DNA of 64,000 bases from Virgisporangium aurantiacum (GCF_016863635.1 NZ_BOPG01000033.1:310001-374000); one strand, 5' to 3'. Shown: positions 26,983 through 35,454, counted from the stretch's first letter. Made by a program: numbers and translations. Notes: generated by a model from the letters alone, not told the origin.

Positions 26983-27026
26983 ATTCCGGACCCCTGCCCA
27001 GTTGGGTGGGGGTCCGGAATTTTTTA
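26983..27026 (+). terminator. Rho-independent terminator of ctaD
   Basis: ATTCCGGACCCC (26983-26994) pairs with GGGGTCCGGAAT (27009-27020), loop 27 or fewer bases, directly followed by a run of six T's. A textbook intrinsic terminator. Confidence 0.9.
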
Positions 27027-27181
27027 TCTGAGAACTCACAGGAACGGATGTTGGAGCGCTCCCATTGACGATCGGAAAGCTAGGGACCGGTGTTATTGCT
27101 GATCATGACGGTGTCGGAAGGTGGGGAGCCGCCAAATCGTTCGTGATCTTGTTGTAGGGTGTCGCCGGAGTGTAACCAAAG

Positions 27182-27210
27182 TTGACCTGGAGGGTGACGG
27201 TGCGTGATTT
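27182..27210 (+). promoter_or_regulatory. Candidate SigA promoter upstream of the STAS gene
   Basis: -35 TTGACC (27182-27187), 17-base spacer, -10-like TGATTT (27205-27210). Downstream come two hairpins, CGGACC/GGTCCG (27224-27238) and CTAGGG/CCCTAG (27254-27271), before the GTG. The rest of the 328-base gap after ctaD shows no gene. Confidence 0.35.
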
Positions 27211-27295
27211 CAATGCTGGCGCACGGACCCGAGGTCCGCTACGCTCTCATTTCCTAGGGCACCGTCCCTAGACCGTTTCCTCGGGAGCGAACCCA

Positions 27296-27682
27296 GTGAG
27301 TTTGTCGATCAAGACAGGCGCGCAGGCCGACCGGACCTTCGTCATAGCCCTGCGCGGCGAGGTGGACTACACCACCGCACAGCAGTTCCGCGAAGAGGTT
27401 TCAATGCTATTGGCCGGCGGCGAGTTGAAGGTGCTCGTCATCGACCTCAAGGAAGTCTCGTTCCTCGACTCCACGGGGGTAGGCACCCTGGTGGTGGCGA
27501 GCCGCATCTGCGTCGACTGTGGCGTGCGAATGCTGCTCCGCGACGTCAACCCGTTCATCGCCAGGCTGTTCTCGGTGCTCGGGGTGTCCGACGTGCTCGG
27601 GGTACCGGCACCTGCCGGTGTCGTCGCCCAGCGACGAATTCCGGGGCAGCTCCCCGGACAGGCCGTCGCCCAACCGGTGTGA
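27296..27682 (+). CDS. STAS-domain anti-sigma factor antagonist
   Basis: 128 residues. A SpoIIAA/RsbV-like STAS fold with the phosphorylatable serine in SFLDSTGVG (Ser59) and the LRGEVDYTTA N-terminal strand. In this family, phosphorylation by an anti-sigma kinase blocks binding and dephosphorylation frees the antagonist. The last 25 residues are an extra, probably disordered, tail. No kinase or sigma gene is adjacent, so its partner is elsewhere. GGGAG lies nine bases before the GTG. Confidence 0.85.
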   Translation: MSLSIKTGAQADRTFVIALRGEVDYTTAQQFREEVSMLLAGGELKVLVIDLKEVSFLDSTGVGTLVVASRICVDCGVRMLLRDVNPFIARLFSVLGVSDVLGVPAPAGVVAQRRIPGQLPGQAVAQPV

Positions 27683-27688
27683 CACGCC

Positions 27689-27719
27689 GGGAGCCGGCGC
27701 CATACTCGCGCCGGCTCCC
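27689..27719. terminator. Bidirectional hairpin between STAS gene and pncA
   Basis: GGGAGCCGGCGC (27689-27700) and GCGCCGGCTCCC (27708-27719) form a perfect 12-base stem with a seven-base loop between convergent genes. There is no long T-run, but position and stability argue for termination. Confidence 0.65.
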
Positions 27720-27729
27720 CTCGAACAAT

Positions 27730-28296
27730 TCAGGAAGCGCTGACGATCGGGGTGCCCACCAGGGTCACCCCGGCGTCGCGTAGCTGGGTGAGCGCCGTCT
27801 CGGTCGTCGCCGGCGCCACCCCGGCGGTGTGGTCGAGCAGCACCGTGGTCGCGAATCCCTCCCGGGCCGCGTCCAGCGCCGTGGCCCGCACGCAGTGGTC
27901 GGTGGCGATGCCCACCACGTCGACCGCGGTGACGTCGCGGGCGCGCAACCACGAGGCGAGGCCCTCGTCGTCGGCGAATCCCTCGAACCCCGAGTACGCG
28001 GCCGCGTGCTCGCCCTTCGTGAACACCGCCTCGATCCCGTCGGTCACGAGTGCCGGGTGGAAGTCCGACCCGGCCGTGCCGACGACGCAGTGCACGGGCC
28101 ACGAGTCCACGTAGTCGGGCGGGTTGCCGAAGTGGGCGCCCGGGTCGACGTGGTAGTCCTTCGTGGCCACCACGTGGTCGTAGGACGCCATCAGGGCGTT
28201 CACCGACGCGGCCACAGCGGACCCGCCGGTGACGGCCAGGGAGCCGCCCTCGCAGAAGTCGTTCTGCACGTCCACCAGGATCAGCGCGCGGGTCAT
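27730..28296 (-). CDS. pncA: Nicotinamidase (isochorismatase-like hydrolase)
   Basis: 188 residues. The catalytic triad is visible as Asp9 (VDVQNDF), Lys94 (VFTKGE) and Cys135 (GIATDHCV); metal ligands Asp47, His49 and His55 lie in KDYHVDPGAHF. It converts nicotinamide to nicotinate in the NAD salvage pathway. Only one base separates it from the stop of pncB upstream, which makes the product's next enzyme. The ribosome site GGAGG lies within the end of pncB, so the two are co-expressed. Confidence 0.92.
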   Translation of the reverse strand: MTRALILVDVQNDFCEGGSLAVTGGSAVAASVNALMASYDHVVATKDYHVDPGAHFGNPPDYVDSWPVHCVVGTAGSDFHPALVTDGIEAVFTKGEHAAAYSGFEGFADDEGLASWLRARDVTAVDVVGIATDHCVRATALDAAREGFATTVLLDHTAGVAPATTETALTQLRDAGVTLVGTPIVSAS

Positions 28297-28297
28297 C

Positions 28298-29581
28298 TCA
28301 GGAACCTCCAGAGGTCACTACCGTCACCGGGACCGCCGGGTCGCCGGCCGACAACTTCAGGCCTTCCCACGGAATCGAGATCAGATTCTGCCGCAGCAGG
28401 TCGCGCGACTCCGCGAGCGTCGGCAGATCCTGCACGACACCGCCGCGCACGAACGGACGCTGCAGCGCCCGGTCGTGCGGTTCGGAGGACGGGGTGCAGG
28501 ACGCCGCCACGATCTCCTCCACCGCCGTGCCGGTGGGCTTGTGCCGCCGCACGGCCGTCTTGCGGCCGCCCACCGTCGCCTTGTTCTCCGACCGCTTCAC
28601 CACCGCTTTCCCGGCCACCTCGACCAGCTTGTAGACGAGGCCGGCGGTGGGCGCACCGGAACCGGTGACGACCGCGGTACCGGCGCCGTACCCGTCGACC
28701 GGTTCGGCGGCCAGCGCGGCGATCGAGTACTCGTCGAGGTCGCCGGAGACGATGATGCGCGTGTCGGTCGCGCCGAGCGAGTCGAGCAGGTCCCGCGCGT
28801 GCCCGGCCAGTACCGACAGGTCGCCGGAGTCGATCCGCACGGCGCCGAGTTTCGGGCCCGCCACCTCGACCGCGTTGCGGATGCCGGTGGTGATGTCGTA
28901 CGTGTCCACCAGCAGCGTGGTGCCCGGCCCGAGCACCGCCACCTGCGCCGCGAACGCGGCCGGTTCGTCGTCGTGCAGCAGGGTGAACGCGTGGGCCGCG
29001 GTGCCCGCGGTCGGTATCGAGTACCGGGCTCCCGCCGCCAGGTTCGACGTCGCCGCGAAGCCGGCCAGGTACGAGGCCCGCGCGGCCGCGACCGCCGCCT
29101 CCTCGTGCGTGCGCCGCGAGCCCATCTCGATGATCGGGCGGCCCCGCGCCGCCGTCACCATCCGGGCCGCGGCGGCCGCGATCGCCGCGTCGTGGTTGAG
29201 CACGGACAGGATCAGCGTCTCGAGGACGACGCACTCGGCGAACGTTCCGGAGACCGTGAGGATCGGCGACCCGGGGAAGAACAGTTCCCCTTCGGCGTAG
29301 CCGTCGATGTCTCCGGAAAAGCGGTAGTTCGCGAGCCAGTCCAGCGTCTGCTCGTCGACCACGCCGGCCGTGCGCAGGTAGGAGAGCTCGTCGGGCCCGA
29401 AGCGGAAGGCCGACACGGCCTCGATCACCCGCGCCGTACCGGCCACCACGCCGTACCGGCGCCCCGACGGCAGCCGGCGCGCGAACACCTCGAACACGCA
29501 CGGCCGGTCGGCGGATCCGTCGCGGAGCGCGGCGCTGACCATCGTCAGCTCGTAATGGTCGGTGAGAAGTGAGGTGATCAC
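28298..29581 (-). CDS. pncB: Nicotinate phosphoribosyltransferase
   Basis: 427 residues. The family N-terminus TSLLTDHYELTM is present, as are FEVFARRLPSGR, EMGSRRTHEEAA (with the autophosphorylated-histidine region) and RIDSGDLSVLA, which binds phosphoribosyl pyrophosphate. It makes nicotinate mononucleotide from nicotinate. GTG at 29581 overlaps the stop of the LuxR-type regulator (GTGA). The order pncB next to clpS matches M. tuberculosis Rv1330c/Rv1331, but here two extra genes separate them. Confidence 0.92.
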   Translation of the reverse strand: MITSLLTDHYELTMVSAALRDGSADRPCVFEVFARRLPSGRRYGVVAGTARVIEAVSAFRFGPDELSYLRTAGVVDEQTLDWLANYRFSGDIDGYAEGELFFPGSPILTVSGTFAECVVLETLILSVLNHDAAIAAAAARMVTAARGRPIIEMGSRRTHEEAAVAAARASYLAGFAATSNLAAGARYSIPTAGTAAHAFTLLHDDEPAAFAAQVAVLGPGTTLLVDTYDITTGIRNAVEVAGPKLGAVRIDSGDLSVLAGHARDLLDSLGATDTRIIVSGDLDEYSIAALAAEPVDGYGAGTAVVTGSGAPTAGLVYKLVEVAGKAVVKRSENKATVGGRKTAVRRHKPTGTAVEEIVAASCTPSSEPHDRALQRPFVRGGVVQDLPTLAESRDLLRQNLISIPWEGLKLSAGDPAVPVTVVTSGGS

Positions 29582-32196
29582 GCCTCTGAGGGTAAGCGCT
29601 CGGCGAGATCGGGCAGGGCACGAAGGGCGGTGGCCAGTTCCGTGCGTCCGCTCACACCGAGCTTGGCGTAGACGCGCATCAGGTGGTTGTCGACCGTCCG
29701 CGACGAGAGGAACAGCCGCTCGGCGATCTCCTTGCTGGCCACCCCGCCGGCGGCGAGCAGGGCGATCTCGCGCTCCCGGTTCGTCAACGCCGGCTGCCTG
29801 ACCCGCAGCGCCGGTGTCCGCGCGCCCGGGCAGCCGGCCAGCAGGTTCGCCAGCTCCTCGGCGGCACCGCCGGCGGCGGCCGAGCGCACCGCCCGGAGCA
29901 GGCTCACCGCGACGGCGGCCGCCTCGGCGGCGTACAGGTTCATCCCGAGCCGCTGGAACCGCTCCATCGCCGTCAGCAGGGCCGGGCCGTCGCGGCGGGC
30001 CATCGCGTCGGCGTACCAGGTGACGGTCTCGGCGAGCTGGTTGTCGGAGTACGCGGCCAGCCACTGCAACCGCCGGGCCACGTCGCCCGCGGCGCCGAGC
30101 CGTACCAGGTCGAGCAGCGCGAGCAGTTCGTGCCCGTGGAACCCGTCGTTGCCGAGCCGTTCGGCGAGCCGGCGCAGGATCGTCACGCCGCCGGCCTGGT
30201 CGCCCCCGGCGACGACCACCCAGGCCCGGGCCTGCTCGAACCACGGGTCGAGCACCGCCATCGCCGGCACGCGCCGGGCGTCGGCGTCGGCCATCGCGGA
30301 CCGCGCCAGGTCGGCGTCGCCGCACAGGGCCGCCACGTGGGCGCGCTCGGCGTGCGCGAGCCCGGCGTACACGCGTCCGTCGGCCAGCAGCGCGCAGGCC
30401 TCGGCCGCGAGCTGGCCGGCGGCCGCGAGCTGGCCGCGGAGCCGGGCCGCCTGTGCGGCGAGCACGGCCCGGTAACCGGAGCGGACCGCGAATCCGTCGC
30501 CGTCGTCGGTGCCGACCAGCTTGTCGATCCCGGCCACGTCGCCGGCGATGAGCAGCGCGGTGCCGTGCGCGAGCTCCGCGGCGAGGCCGAGGTACGGGTT
30601 GCCGGTGGGCTCCACCATCGCCCGCGCGCGGGCCGGCGCGCCGCCGGCGGCCAGGAGGTGGGCCATGGCGGTGCGGGCGAGGGCCCGGGGGCCCGGCGGG
30701 CTCGCCGGATCGTCGAGGACCTCGCCGGCGAGCTGCCGGGCCGCGCGGGGTTCGCCGTGGTGCAGGCGCATCAGCGACTCCAGCGCCCGCGTCCAGGACT
30801 GTTCGACGGGACGCGCGTGCGCGCGACGGCCGTCGGCCAGCGCGTCGGGTGCGGTGGTGTCGAAGTGCCCCCAGTACGCGACGACGCCGCGCAGGCACCG
30901 CCACCGCAGGCTGGATCCGCTCTGCGCGTCGAGCACCGCGAGGGCCTCGCCGGGCCGGTCGGTGAGAAACAGCACAGTGGCCAGCACCTCGGCGGCCTGG
31001 AACCCGCCGCCGCCGTCGGCGAGCGCGGCCCGGCTCAACCGGGCGGCGAGCGGCAGTCGGTGCAGCCGGAACGCCTGCCGGACGGCCTTGAGCAGGCGGC
31101 GCGGGTCGGTGCCGGTGTCGCTGTCGACCCGCCAGGCCGCGATCCGCAGGACGTCGTCGTCGCGCCGGGCGCCGGTGGCCTCGATCAGGTGGGCGAGGTC
31201 GGCCTGGAGGCGGCGGGCCCGGGTGAGCGGGCAGCGCTGCCGCACCACCTCGCCGTAGAGCGGATGGGCGAGGCGCACGGTGGTGCGCCGGTCGTCGCGC
31301 GTCACCGTGATCAGGCCGCGCTCCTCGGCCTGTTCGGCCGCCGCGCTGTCGGTCGCCTTGACCAGCAACGGCAGCCCGAGGGGCGCACCGAACGCGACCA
31401 GTTCGAGCACGTCGCGCACCGCCGGTTCGAGCGGGCCGATGCGGTGGTCGACCACGTCGGTGAGGGTGGGCGTCAGCGCGAACCGGCCGGTCCAGCGCCA
31501 GATGCCGCACGCCTCGACCAGGTCGCCGCTCGTCCGCGCCGCGGTGACGAGTTCCCGGAGCAGCAACGCGTTGCCGGTGGTCAGCCGCCACAACCGGTCG
31601 ACCGACCGCGCCTCGACGGGCCCGCCGAGCACGGCCTGCAGCAGGTCGGCGGTGTCGCCGGCGCTGAGCGGCCCGAGGTCGACGCGGTCGACCAGGTCGT
31701 CGATCCACAGCGCCCGCACCGGTTCCGGCGTCGGTACGCCGGTGCGGATCGTGCCGATCACGGTCGCCTGCCGGGTGCGGGCGAGGTGGTGCACCAGCGC
31801 GGCCGACAGCGGGTCGAGCAGGTGGGTGTCGTCGACGGCGAGCACGATCGGTCGGCCGGCGGCGAGCCGGTGCAGGGCGTCGAGCGCCCAGCGCACCAGC
31901 CCGGCATGGCTCGCGACGGCGTTCGGGCCGACCCCGTTCTGCGGGCTGACGACGAGGTCGCCGGGCAACGCGGGCGCCAGGCTCGCGAGCGCCAGGCCGG
32001 CGGTGGCGGCGGTACCGGTGACCGCGACGAGCGCGTACCGACCCGGATCAAGATTTTCGGTAACGGATCTCAGCAATCGACTTTTGCCAATTCCTGGTGC
32101 GCCGCCAAAGATCAGGCCGCACCCGCTGGCACCCGTGGCGGCCTCGAACATGCGACGCACTTCCGCCGCGCGTCCGATGAAAGTCCAGGGGGCCAC
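29578..32196 (-). CDS. Large LuxR-family (LAL/MalT-like) ATP-binding regulator
   Basis: 872 residues. An AAA/STAND ATPase domain fills the N-terminus: FIGRAAEVRRM, Walker A GGAPGIGKS (about residues 31-39), Walker B LAVDDTHLLD. A long helical repeat region follows (about 350-790). A LuxR-type helix-turn-helix ends the protein (LTNREREIALLAAGGVASKE, SSRTVDNHLMRVYAKLGV, about 805-865). GTG 32196 lies six bases after TATGCT. Its stop overlaps the pncB start, so it may control NAD salvage or respond to its metabolites; this is inference. Confidence 0.88.
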   Translation of the reverse strand: MAPWTFIGRAAEVRRMFEAATGASGCGLIFGGAPGIGKSRLLRSVTENLDPGRYALVAVTGTAATAGLALASLAPALPGDLVVSPQNGVGPNAVASHAGLVRWALDALHRLAAGRPIVLAVDDTHLLDPLSAALVHHLARTRQATVIGTIRTGVPTPEPVRALWIDDLVDRVDLGPLSAGDTADLLQAVLGGPVEARSVDRLWRLTTGNALLLRELVTAARTSGDLVEACGIWRWTGRFALTPTLTDVVDHRIGPLEPAVRDVLELVAFGAPLGLPLLVKATDSAAAEQAEERGLITVTRDDRRTTVRLAHPLYGEVVRQRCPLTRARRLQADLAHLIEATGARRDDDVLRIAAWRVDSDTGTDPRRLLKAVRQAFRLHRLPLAARLSRAALADGGGGFQAAEVLATVLFLTDRPGEALAVLDAQSGSSLRWRCLRGVVAYWGHFDTTAPDALADGRRAHARPVEQSWTRALESLMRLHHGEPRAARQLAGEVLDDPASPPGPRALARTAMAHLLAAGGAPARARAMVEPTGNPYLGLAAELAHGTALLIAGDVAGIDKLVGTDDGDGFAVRSGYRAVLAAQAARLRGQLAAAGQLAAEACALLADGRVYAGLAHAERAHVAALCGDADLARSAMADADARRVPAMAVLDPWFEQARAWVVVAGGDQAGGVTILRRLAERLGNDGFHGHELLALLDLVRLGAAGDVARRLQWLAAYSDNQLAETVTWYADAMARRDGPALLTAMERFQRLGMNLYAAEAAAVAVSLLRAVRSAAAGGAAEELANLLAGCPGARTPALRVRQPALTNREREIALLAAGGVASKEIAERLFLSSRTVDNHLMRVYAKLGVSGRTELATALRALPDLAERLPSEA

Positions 32197-32202
32197 GGGC
32201 GG

Positions 32203-32208
32203 AGCATA
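32203..32208 (-). promoter_or_regulatory. Leaderless-type -10 element for the LuxR-type regulator
   Basis: TATGCT on the minus strand, six bases before the GTG at 32196. Confidence 0.5.
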
Positions 32209-32346
32209 TAGACATTGCCATCACTCTGCGCGCCCGGACGTGTACCCAAGAGTGTTCCGACGTGGTATTACTGACGGGCCGAGCCGAGCGACGAAATTCT
32301 CGGAACAAATCGTTGAACATCAATGTGCCATCGGGAGGATCGAATC

Positions 32347-33756
32347 ATGACCCCGGTTGTGCTGTCGGGTAGGTCGGCGCCGCAGAGTGATGGCGATGGC
32401 TCGGCGGGGGATTCCGATCCGGACGGAGACCGGGCAGGTGTTTCGATGAACCGACCCGTGAAACGGCCGGCGCCGGCCCGTGCCGGCAGCGCGGTCGAGC
32501 CGCCACCGGTACGGCCCACCGTCGTGTTCGCCGGCACCGGGCAGCACGGGCTCGCGGCCGCCCTGCTCGGCATGGCGGTGCCGGAGAGCGCGCCGTCGGC
32601 GTTCGTGGTGTTCCGGCACGGTCCGGCCGGTGCGCGCGCGTTCATCCCGGGTCACCGCGAACCCCGCGACATCGCGACCGGCACCGGCCCGCTCACCCGG
32701 CCACCGCGCCGGGTCGCCCTGTCGGTGCCCGCGCCCACGCTGGAGTACGTGCACCTGATCGTCGCGCCCGACGGCATGCCCGGTACGGCGCGCACCACCG
32801 TGGTCGCCGACGCCGTGCGCTGCGCCGACGGGCTGGTCTACCTGATCGACGCGGGGGAGCCGCTGTCGCCGGCGCGCCGGGCCGAACTCGCCGCGCTGGC
32901 CGCGGTGGCCGGCCGCGTCGTGCTGATCGCCGTCCGCGACTCGAACGACGCCGAGCGGGCCGCCGTGGTCGGCCAGATTCCGGCGCTCGCGGCCGCCGTG
33001 TGGTACCCGATCGAGGACGTCACGGCGATCGCCGCCGACCTGCGGTCGCCACACTGGCTGTCGGGGCCGGCGTCGGCCCGGGTGCCCACGCCGCGGTCGG
33101 CCGACCCGGTGGAACTGTGTCCCGCGCCCGTCGTCACCGGTGACGACGCGGCGTGGCGGCAGGTCCTCGCCACCCGGCTGGGCGAGCACCGGTCGGCGGT
33201 CAAGGACCTGTTCGCCGACGACCTCGACGCGTTGGTCGAGCGGTGCGGCGCCGACCCGCTGCGGCTGCCCGAGGCGCTCGACACCGAACTGCACGCGTTG
33301 TCGCTGCGCGCGTCCGCCTGCCTCGACATGGCCGCCCGCGACCTCGTGGCCGCCGTGTTCTCGGCGGTGGTCGAGGGCCGGCTGCGCGAGTCCGACCTGG
33401 TGCGCGTCACCACGGCGCTGTGGCGCCGGGTCGAACCCGACGACCGCACGCTGCTGGTCACGGCGACGGCGGGAGTGGCGGCGGTGTCCGGCGCGGCCGA
33501 CGCGGTCTCGGCCACCGGGCTGTTCTCGCCCAGCCTGCTCCCGCCCGTCAACCTGGCCGTCTCCGGCAACTGCCACCTCATGTGGCACTACCGCGGCGTG
33601 CCCGACCAGGTGGCCGCGCGGGAGTGGCTGCACCACGCGGCGGAGTCCGTGCACCGCGCGGTCGACACGGCGCTCGACGCCCGGTTCGCCGAGTTGGCCG
33701 AGGCCGTGGGCGCCCTGGCCGGCGACGCGGTCGACCACGGGGTGCTGCTCGCCTGA
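32347..33756 (+). CDS. Degenerate dynamin-like (pseudo-GTPase) protein, putative
   Basis: 469 residues. After a disordered first 55 residues the order of motifs follows bacterial dynamin-like GTPases: a P-loop position (VVFAGTGQHGLAAALLG) lacking the GKS/T, a G3 position (VAPDGMPGT instead of DTPG), a LVYLIDAGEPLS strand and a VVLIAVRDSND strand where NKxD would be. The C-terminal 250 residues are helical with a hydrophobic stretch (LLVTATAGVAAVSGAADAV). Nucleotide binding is therefore doubtful. The family assignment is my inference. ATG 32347 follows GGGAGG. It sits between the LuxR-type gene and clpS, 25 bases ahead of clpS. Confidence 0.6.
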   Translation: MTPVVLSGRSAPQSDGDGSAGDSDPDGDRAGVSMNRPVKRPAPARAGSAVEPPPVRPTVVFAGTGQHGLAAALLGMAVPESAPSAFVVFRHGPAGARAFIPGHREPRDIATGTGPLTRPPRRVALSVPAPTLEYVHLIVAPDGMPGTARTTVVADAVRCADGLVYLIDAGEPLSPARRAELAALAAVAGRVVLIAVRDSNDAERAAVVGQIPALAAAVWYPIEDVTAIAADLRSPHWLSGPASARVPTPRSADPVELCPAPVVTGDDAAWRQVLATRLGEHRSAVKDLFADDLDALVERCGADPLRLPEALDTELHALSLRASACLDMAARDLVAAVFSAVVEGRLRESDLVRVTTALWRRVEPDDRTLLVTATAGVAAVSGAADAVSATGLFSPSLLPPVNLAVSGNCHLMWHYRGVPDQVAAREWLHHAAESVHRAVDTALDARFAELAEAVGALAGDAVDHGVLLA

Positions 33757-33768
33757 GCGGTCCGGGAT

Positions 33769-33774
33769 TACAGT
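33769..33774 (+). promoter_or_regulatory. -10 element for clpS
   Basis: TACAGT, seven bases before the clpS ATG. The spacer GGAGGTC could also be a ribosome site on a longer transcript, so both leaderless and read-through expression are possible. Confidence 0.45.
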
Positions 33775-33781
33775 GGAGGTC

Positions 33782-34072
33782 ATGGCCGCGCCGATGACCA
33801 GTCCGGTCGAAACTCCCGACATCGACGAGGTGGCCGACGCCGACCGGCCGTGGATGACGATCGTGCACAACGACCCGGTGAACCTGATGAACTACGTCAC
33901 CTGGGTGTTCCAGAAGCTCTTCGGCTACAGCAAGGAGAAGGCCGAACAGCTCATGCTCGACGTGCACCACAAGGGCCGGGCCATCGTGTCGAGCGGTGCC
34001 CGCGAGCGGATGGAGCACGACGCGTCACGGCTGCACGCGTACGGGCTGTGGGCGACGGTGTCGCAATCTTGA
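33782..34072 (+). CDS. clpS: ATP-dependent Clp protease adaptor ClpS
   Basis: 96 residues. The core WMTIVHNDPVNLMNYVTWVF binds the N-degron pocket (Asn-Asp-Pro motif), and HHKGRAIVSSGARERME matches the second half of the fold. It delivers N-end-rule substrates to ClpA/ClpC-ClpP. The stop overlaps the TTG start of the DUF2017 gene (TTGA, 34069-34072), a linkage conserved in actinobacteria. Confidence 0.93.
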   Translation: MAAPMTSPVETPDIDEVADADRPWMTIVHNDPVNLMNYVTWVFQKLFGYSKEKAEQLMLDVHHKGRAIVSSGARERMEHDASRLHAYGLWATVSQS

Positions 34073-34569
34073 CGGGCTTCCACCGGCGCAGGTCGGCCTG
34101 CGTGGCGAGCTTCGACGCCATCGAGTCCGAGGTGCTGCGCGACGTGCTCAGCCAGGTCATGGAGCTGGTCACCGACGACCTCGACCGGGCCGACCCGGTG
34201 GTCGCCCGCCTGTTCCCGGACTTCTACCCCGACGACGCGGAAGCCTCGACCGACCTGCACCGCTACACCGACGACGACCTGAAGGCGGCCAAGCTCGACC
34301 AGGCCGGCACGGTGCTCGACCTGCTCCCGCGCGGCGGCGGCACGGTGCGGCTCGACGAGGAGCAGGCGGCCACCTGGCTGCGGGCGCTCACCGACGCCCG
34401 GCTCGCGCTCGGCCTGCGGATCGATGTGCGCGACGACACAGATCTCGAAGCGGAGATCGACGACGCGGTGCTCGCCGATCCCACTTCCCCGCGTGTGCAG
34501 CAGTTATCCGTGTACGCGTTCCTGACCCTGCTGCAGGCGTCACTGGTCGAAGCGCTGGCCGGTTACTAG
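34069..34569 (+). CDS. DUF2017 family protein
   Basis: 166 residues starting at TTG 34069, chosen because the family N-terminus has an F-x-R-R-R segment and because the TTG overlaps the clpS stop; GTG 34102 is an alternative. The sequence is helical and acidic (MELVTDDLDR, LFPDFYPDDAEA, ATWLRALTDARLALG). It corresponds to Rv1332. Function unknown; constant linkage to clpS suggests a role in protein turnover or its control. Confidence 0.85.
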   Translation: MTGFHRRRSACVASFDAIESEVLRDVLSQVMELVTDDLDRADPVVARLFPDFYPDDAEASTDLHRYTDDDLKAAKLDQAGTVLDLLPRGGGTVRLDEEQAATWLRALTDARLALGLRIDVRDDTDLEAEIDDAVLADPTSPRVQQLSVYAFLTLLQASLVEALAGY

Positions 34570-34588
34570 ATCCGCCGCCGGCGCAAGG

Positions 34589-34594
34589 TAATCT
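34589..34594 (+). promoter_or_regulatory. Leaderless-type -10 element for mec
   Basis: TAATCT, seven bases before the GTG at 34602 and lying in a 32-base gap that lacks a ribosome site. Confidence 0.55.
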
Positions 34595-34601
34595 GAATGA
34601 C

Positions 34602-35087
34602 GTGCTGACCATCGACGCCGAGATTCTCGAGGCGATCGTCGCGCACGCCCGCCGGGACCACCCCGACGAGGCGTGCGGTGTCGTGGCCGGCAAGATCGGT
34701 AGCGACCGCCCGGAGCGGCTGGTCGAAATGGACAACGTCGAGCGTTCCAGCACGTTCTACCGGTTCGACTCGATGGAGCAGTTGCGCGTATGGCGCGAGA
34801 TGGACGACCGTGACGAGGAGCCGGTGGTGATCTACCACTCGCACACGGCCACCGAGGCCTACCCGTCGCGTACCGACATCTCCTACGCCGGCGAGCCGGG
34901 TGCCCACTACCTGCTCGTGTCGACGCGCGACCCCGAGGTCGTCGAGGTGCGGTCGTACTCGATCGTCGACGGAACGGTCACCGAGGAGCCCGTGAAGGTC
35001 CTCAACGCCGCGGTCGATCCGCACGCTGTGCAGAAGTACCTATTCGGGCAGAGCCCGACAACTGTTGACTACGAGTGTCCGGCCTAG
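34602..35087 (+). CDS. mec: JAMM/MPN metalloprotease of the CysO pathway
   Basis: 161 residues. JAMM zinc residues are Glu23 (DEACGVVAG), His79 and His81 (YHSHT) and Asp92 (SRTDISYA). The M. tuberculosis counterpart Rv1334 (Mec+) removes the newly made cysteine from the CysO-cysteine adduct. It stands immediately ahead of cysO and cysM, so the whole pathway is together. GTG start follows a leaderless-type promoter. Confidence 0.9.
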   Translation: MLTIDAEILEAIVAHARRDHPDEACGVVAGKIGSDRPERLVEMDNVERSSTFYRFDSMEQLRVWREMDDRDEEPVVIYHSHTATEAYPSRTDISYAGEPGAHYLLVSTRDPEVVEVRSYSIVDGTVTEEPVKVLNAAVDPHAVQKYLFGQSPTTVDYECPA

Positions 35088-35139
35088 CTGTCGAACACGT
35101 CCGGTTGTCAATTGCTTCGTTCCGAAAGGCTTGAGAGAA

Positions 35140-35451
35140 ATGTCTGTCGACGTCCGCGTCCCCACCATCCTGCGCTCCTTCACGGGCGGCCAGAAGGCCG
35201 TCAAGGGCACCGGCGACACCCTCGCCGACCTGCTCACCGACCTCGACGCCCAGTACCCCGGCATCAAGGGCCGGCTGCTGACCGACGACGGCTCGCTGCA
35301 CCGGTTCGTCAACATCTACATCAACGACGAAGACGTGCGGTTCCAGGGTGGGCTCGACGCCAAGCTGAACAGCGGTGACGAGGTCACCATCCTGCCGGCG
35401 GTCGCCGGTGGCGCGTTCGCGTTCGCGGCCGCGCATGCCCTCCGGGGGTAG
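35140..35451 (+). CDS. cysO: Sulfur carrier protein CysO with a C-terminal extension
   Basis: 103 residues, ubiquitin-like MoaD/ThiS fold (VPTILRSFTGGQKAV, RFVNIYINDEDVR, ILPAVAGG). The catalytic diglycine is at residues 90-91 but is followed by 12 more residues, AFAFAAAHALRG. Thiocarboxylate formation needs a free C-terminal Gly, so this must be a precursor that is trimmed, or the extension makes it inactive. Two TAG stops in a row end it; cysM starts immediately after. The sequence around the end shows no sign of a frameshift. Confidence 0.88.
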   Translation: MSVDVRVPTILRSFTGGQKAVKGTGDTLADLLTDLDAQYPGIKGRLLTDDGSLHRFVNIYINDEDVRFQGGLDAKLNSGDEVTILPAVAGGAFAFAAAHALRG

Positions 35452-35454
35452 TAG

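Noticed and set aside
28298..31708. A single 1136-codon open frame spanning pncB and antisense-frame parts of the LuxR-type gene
   Set aside because: Only the pncB part (from 29581) has family motifs; the rest is Arg/Pro/Gly-rich, as expected of an alternate frame of a G+C-rich gene.
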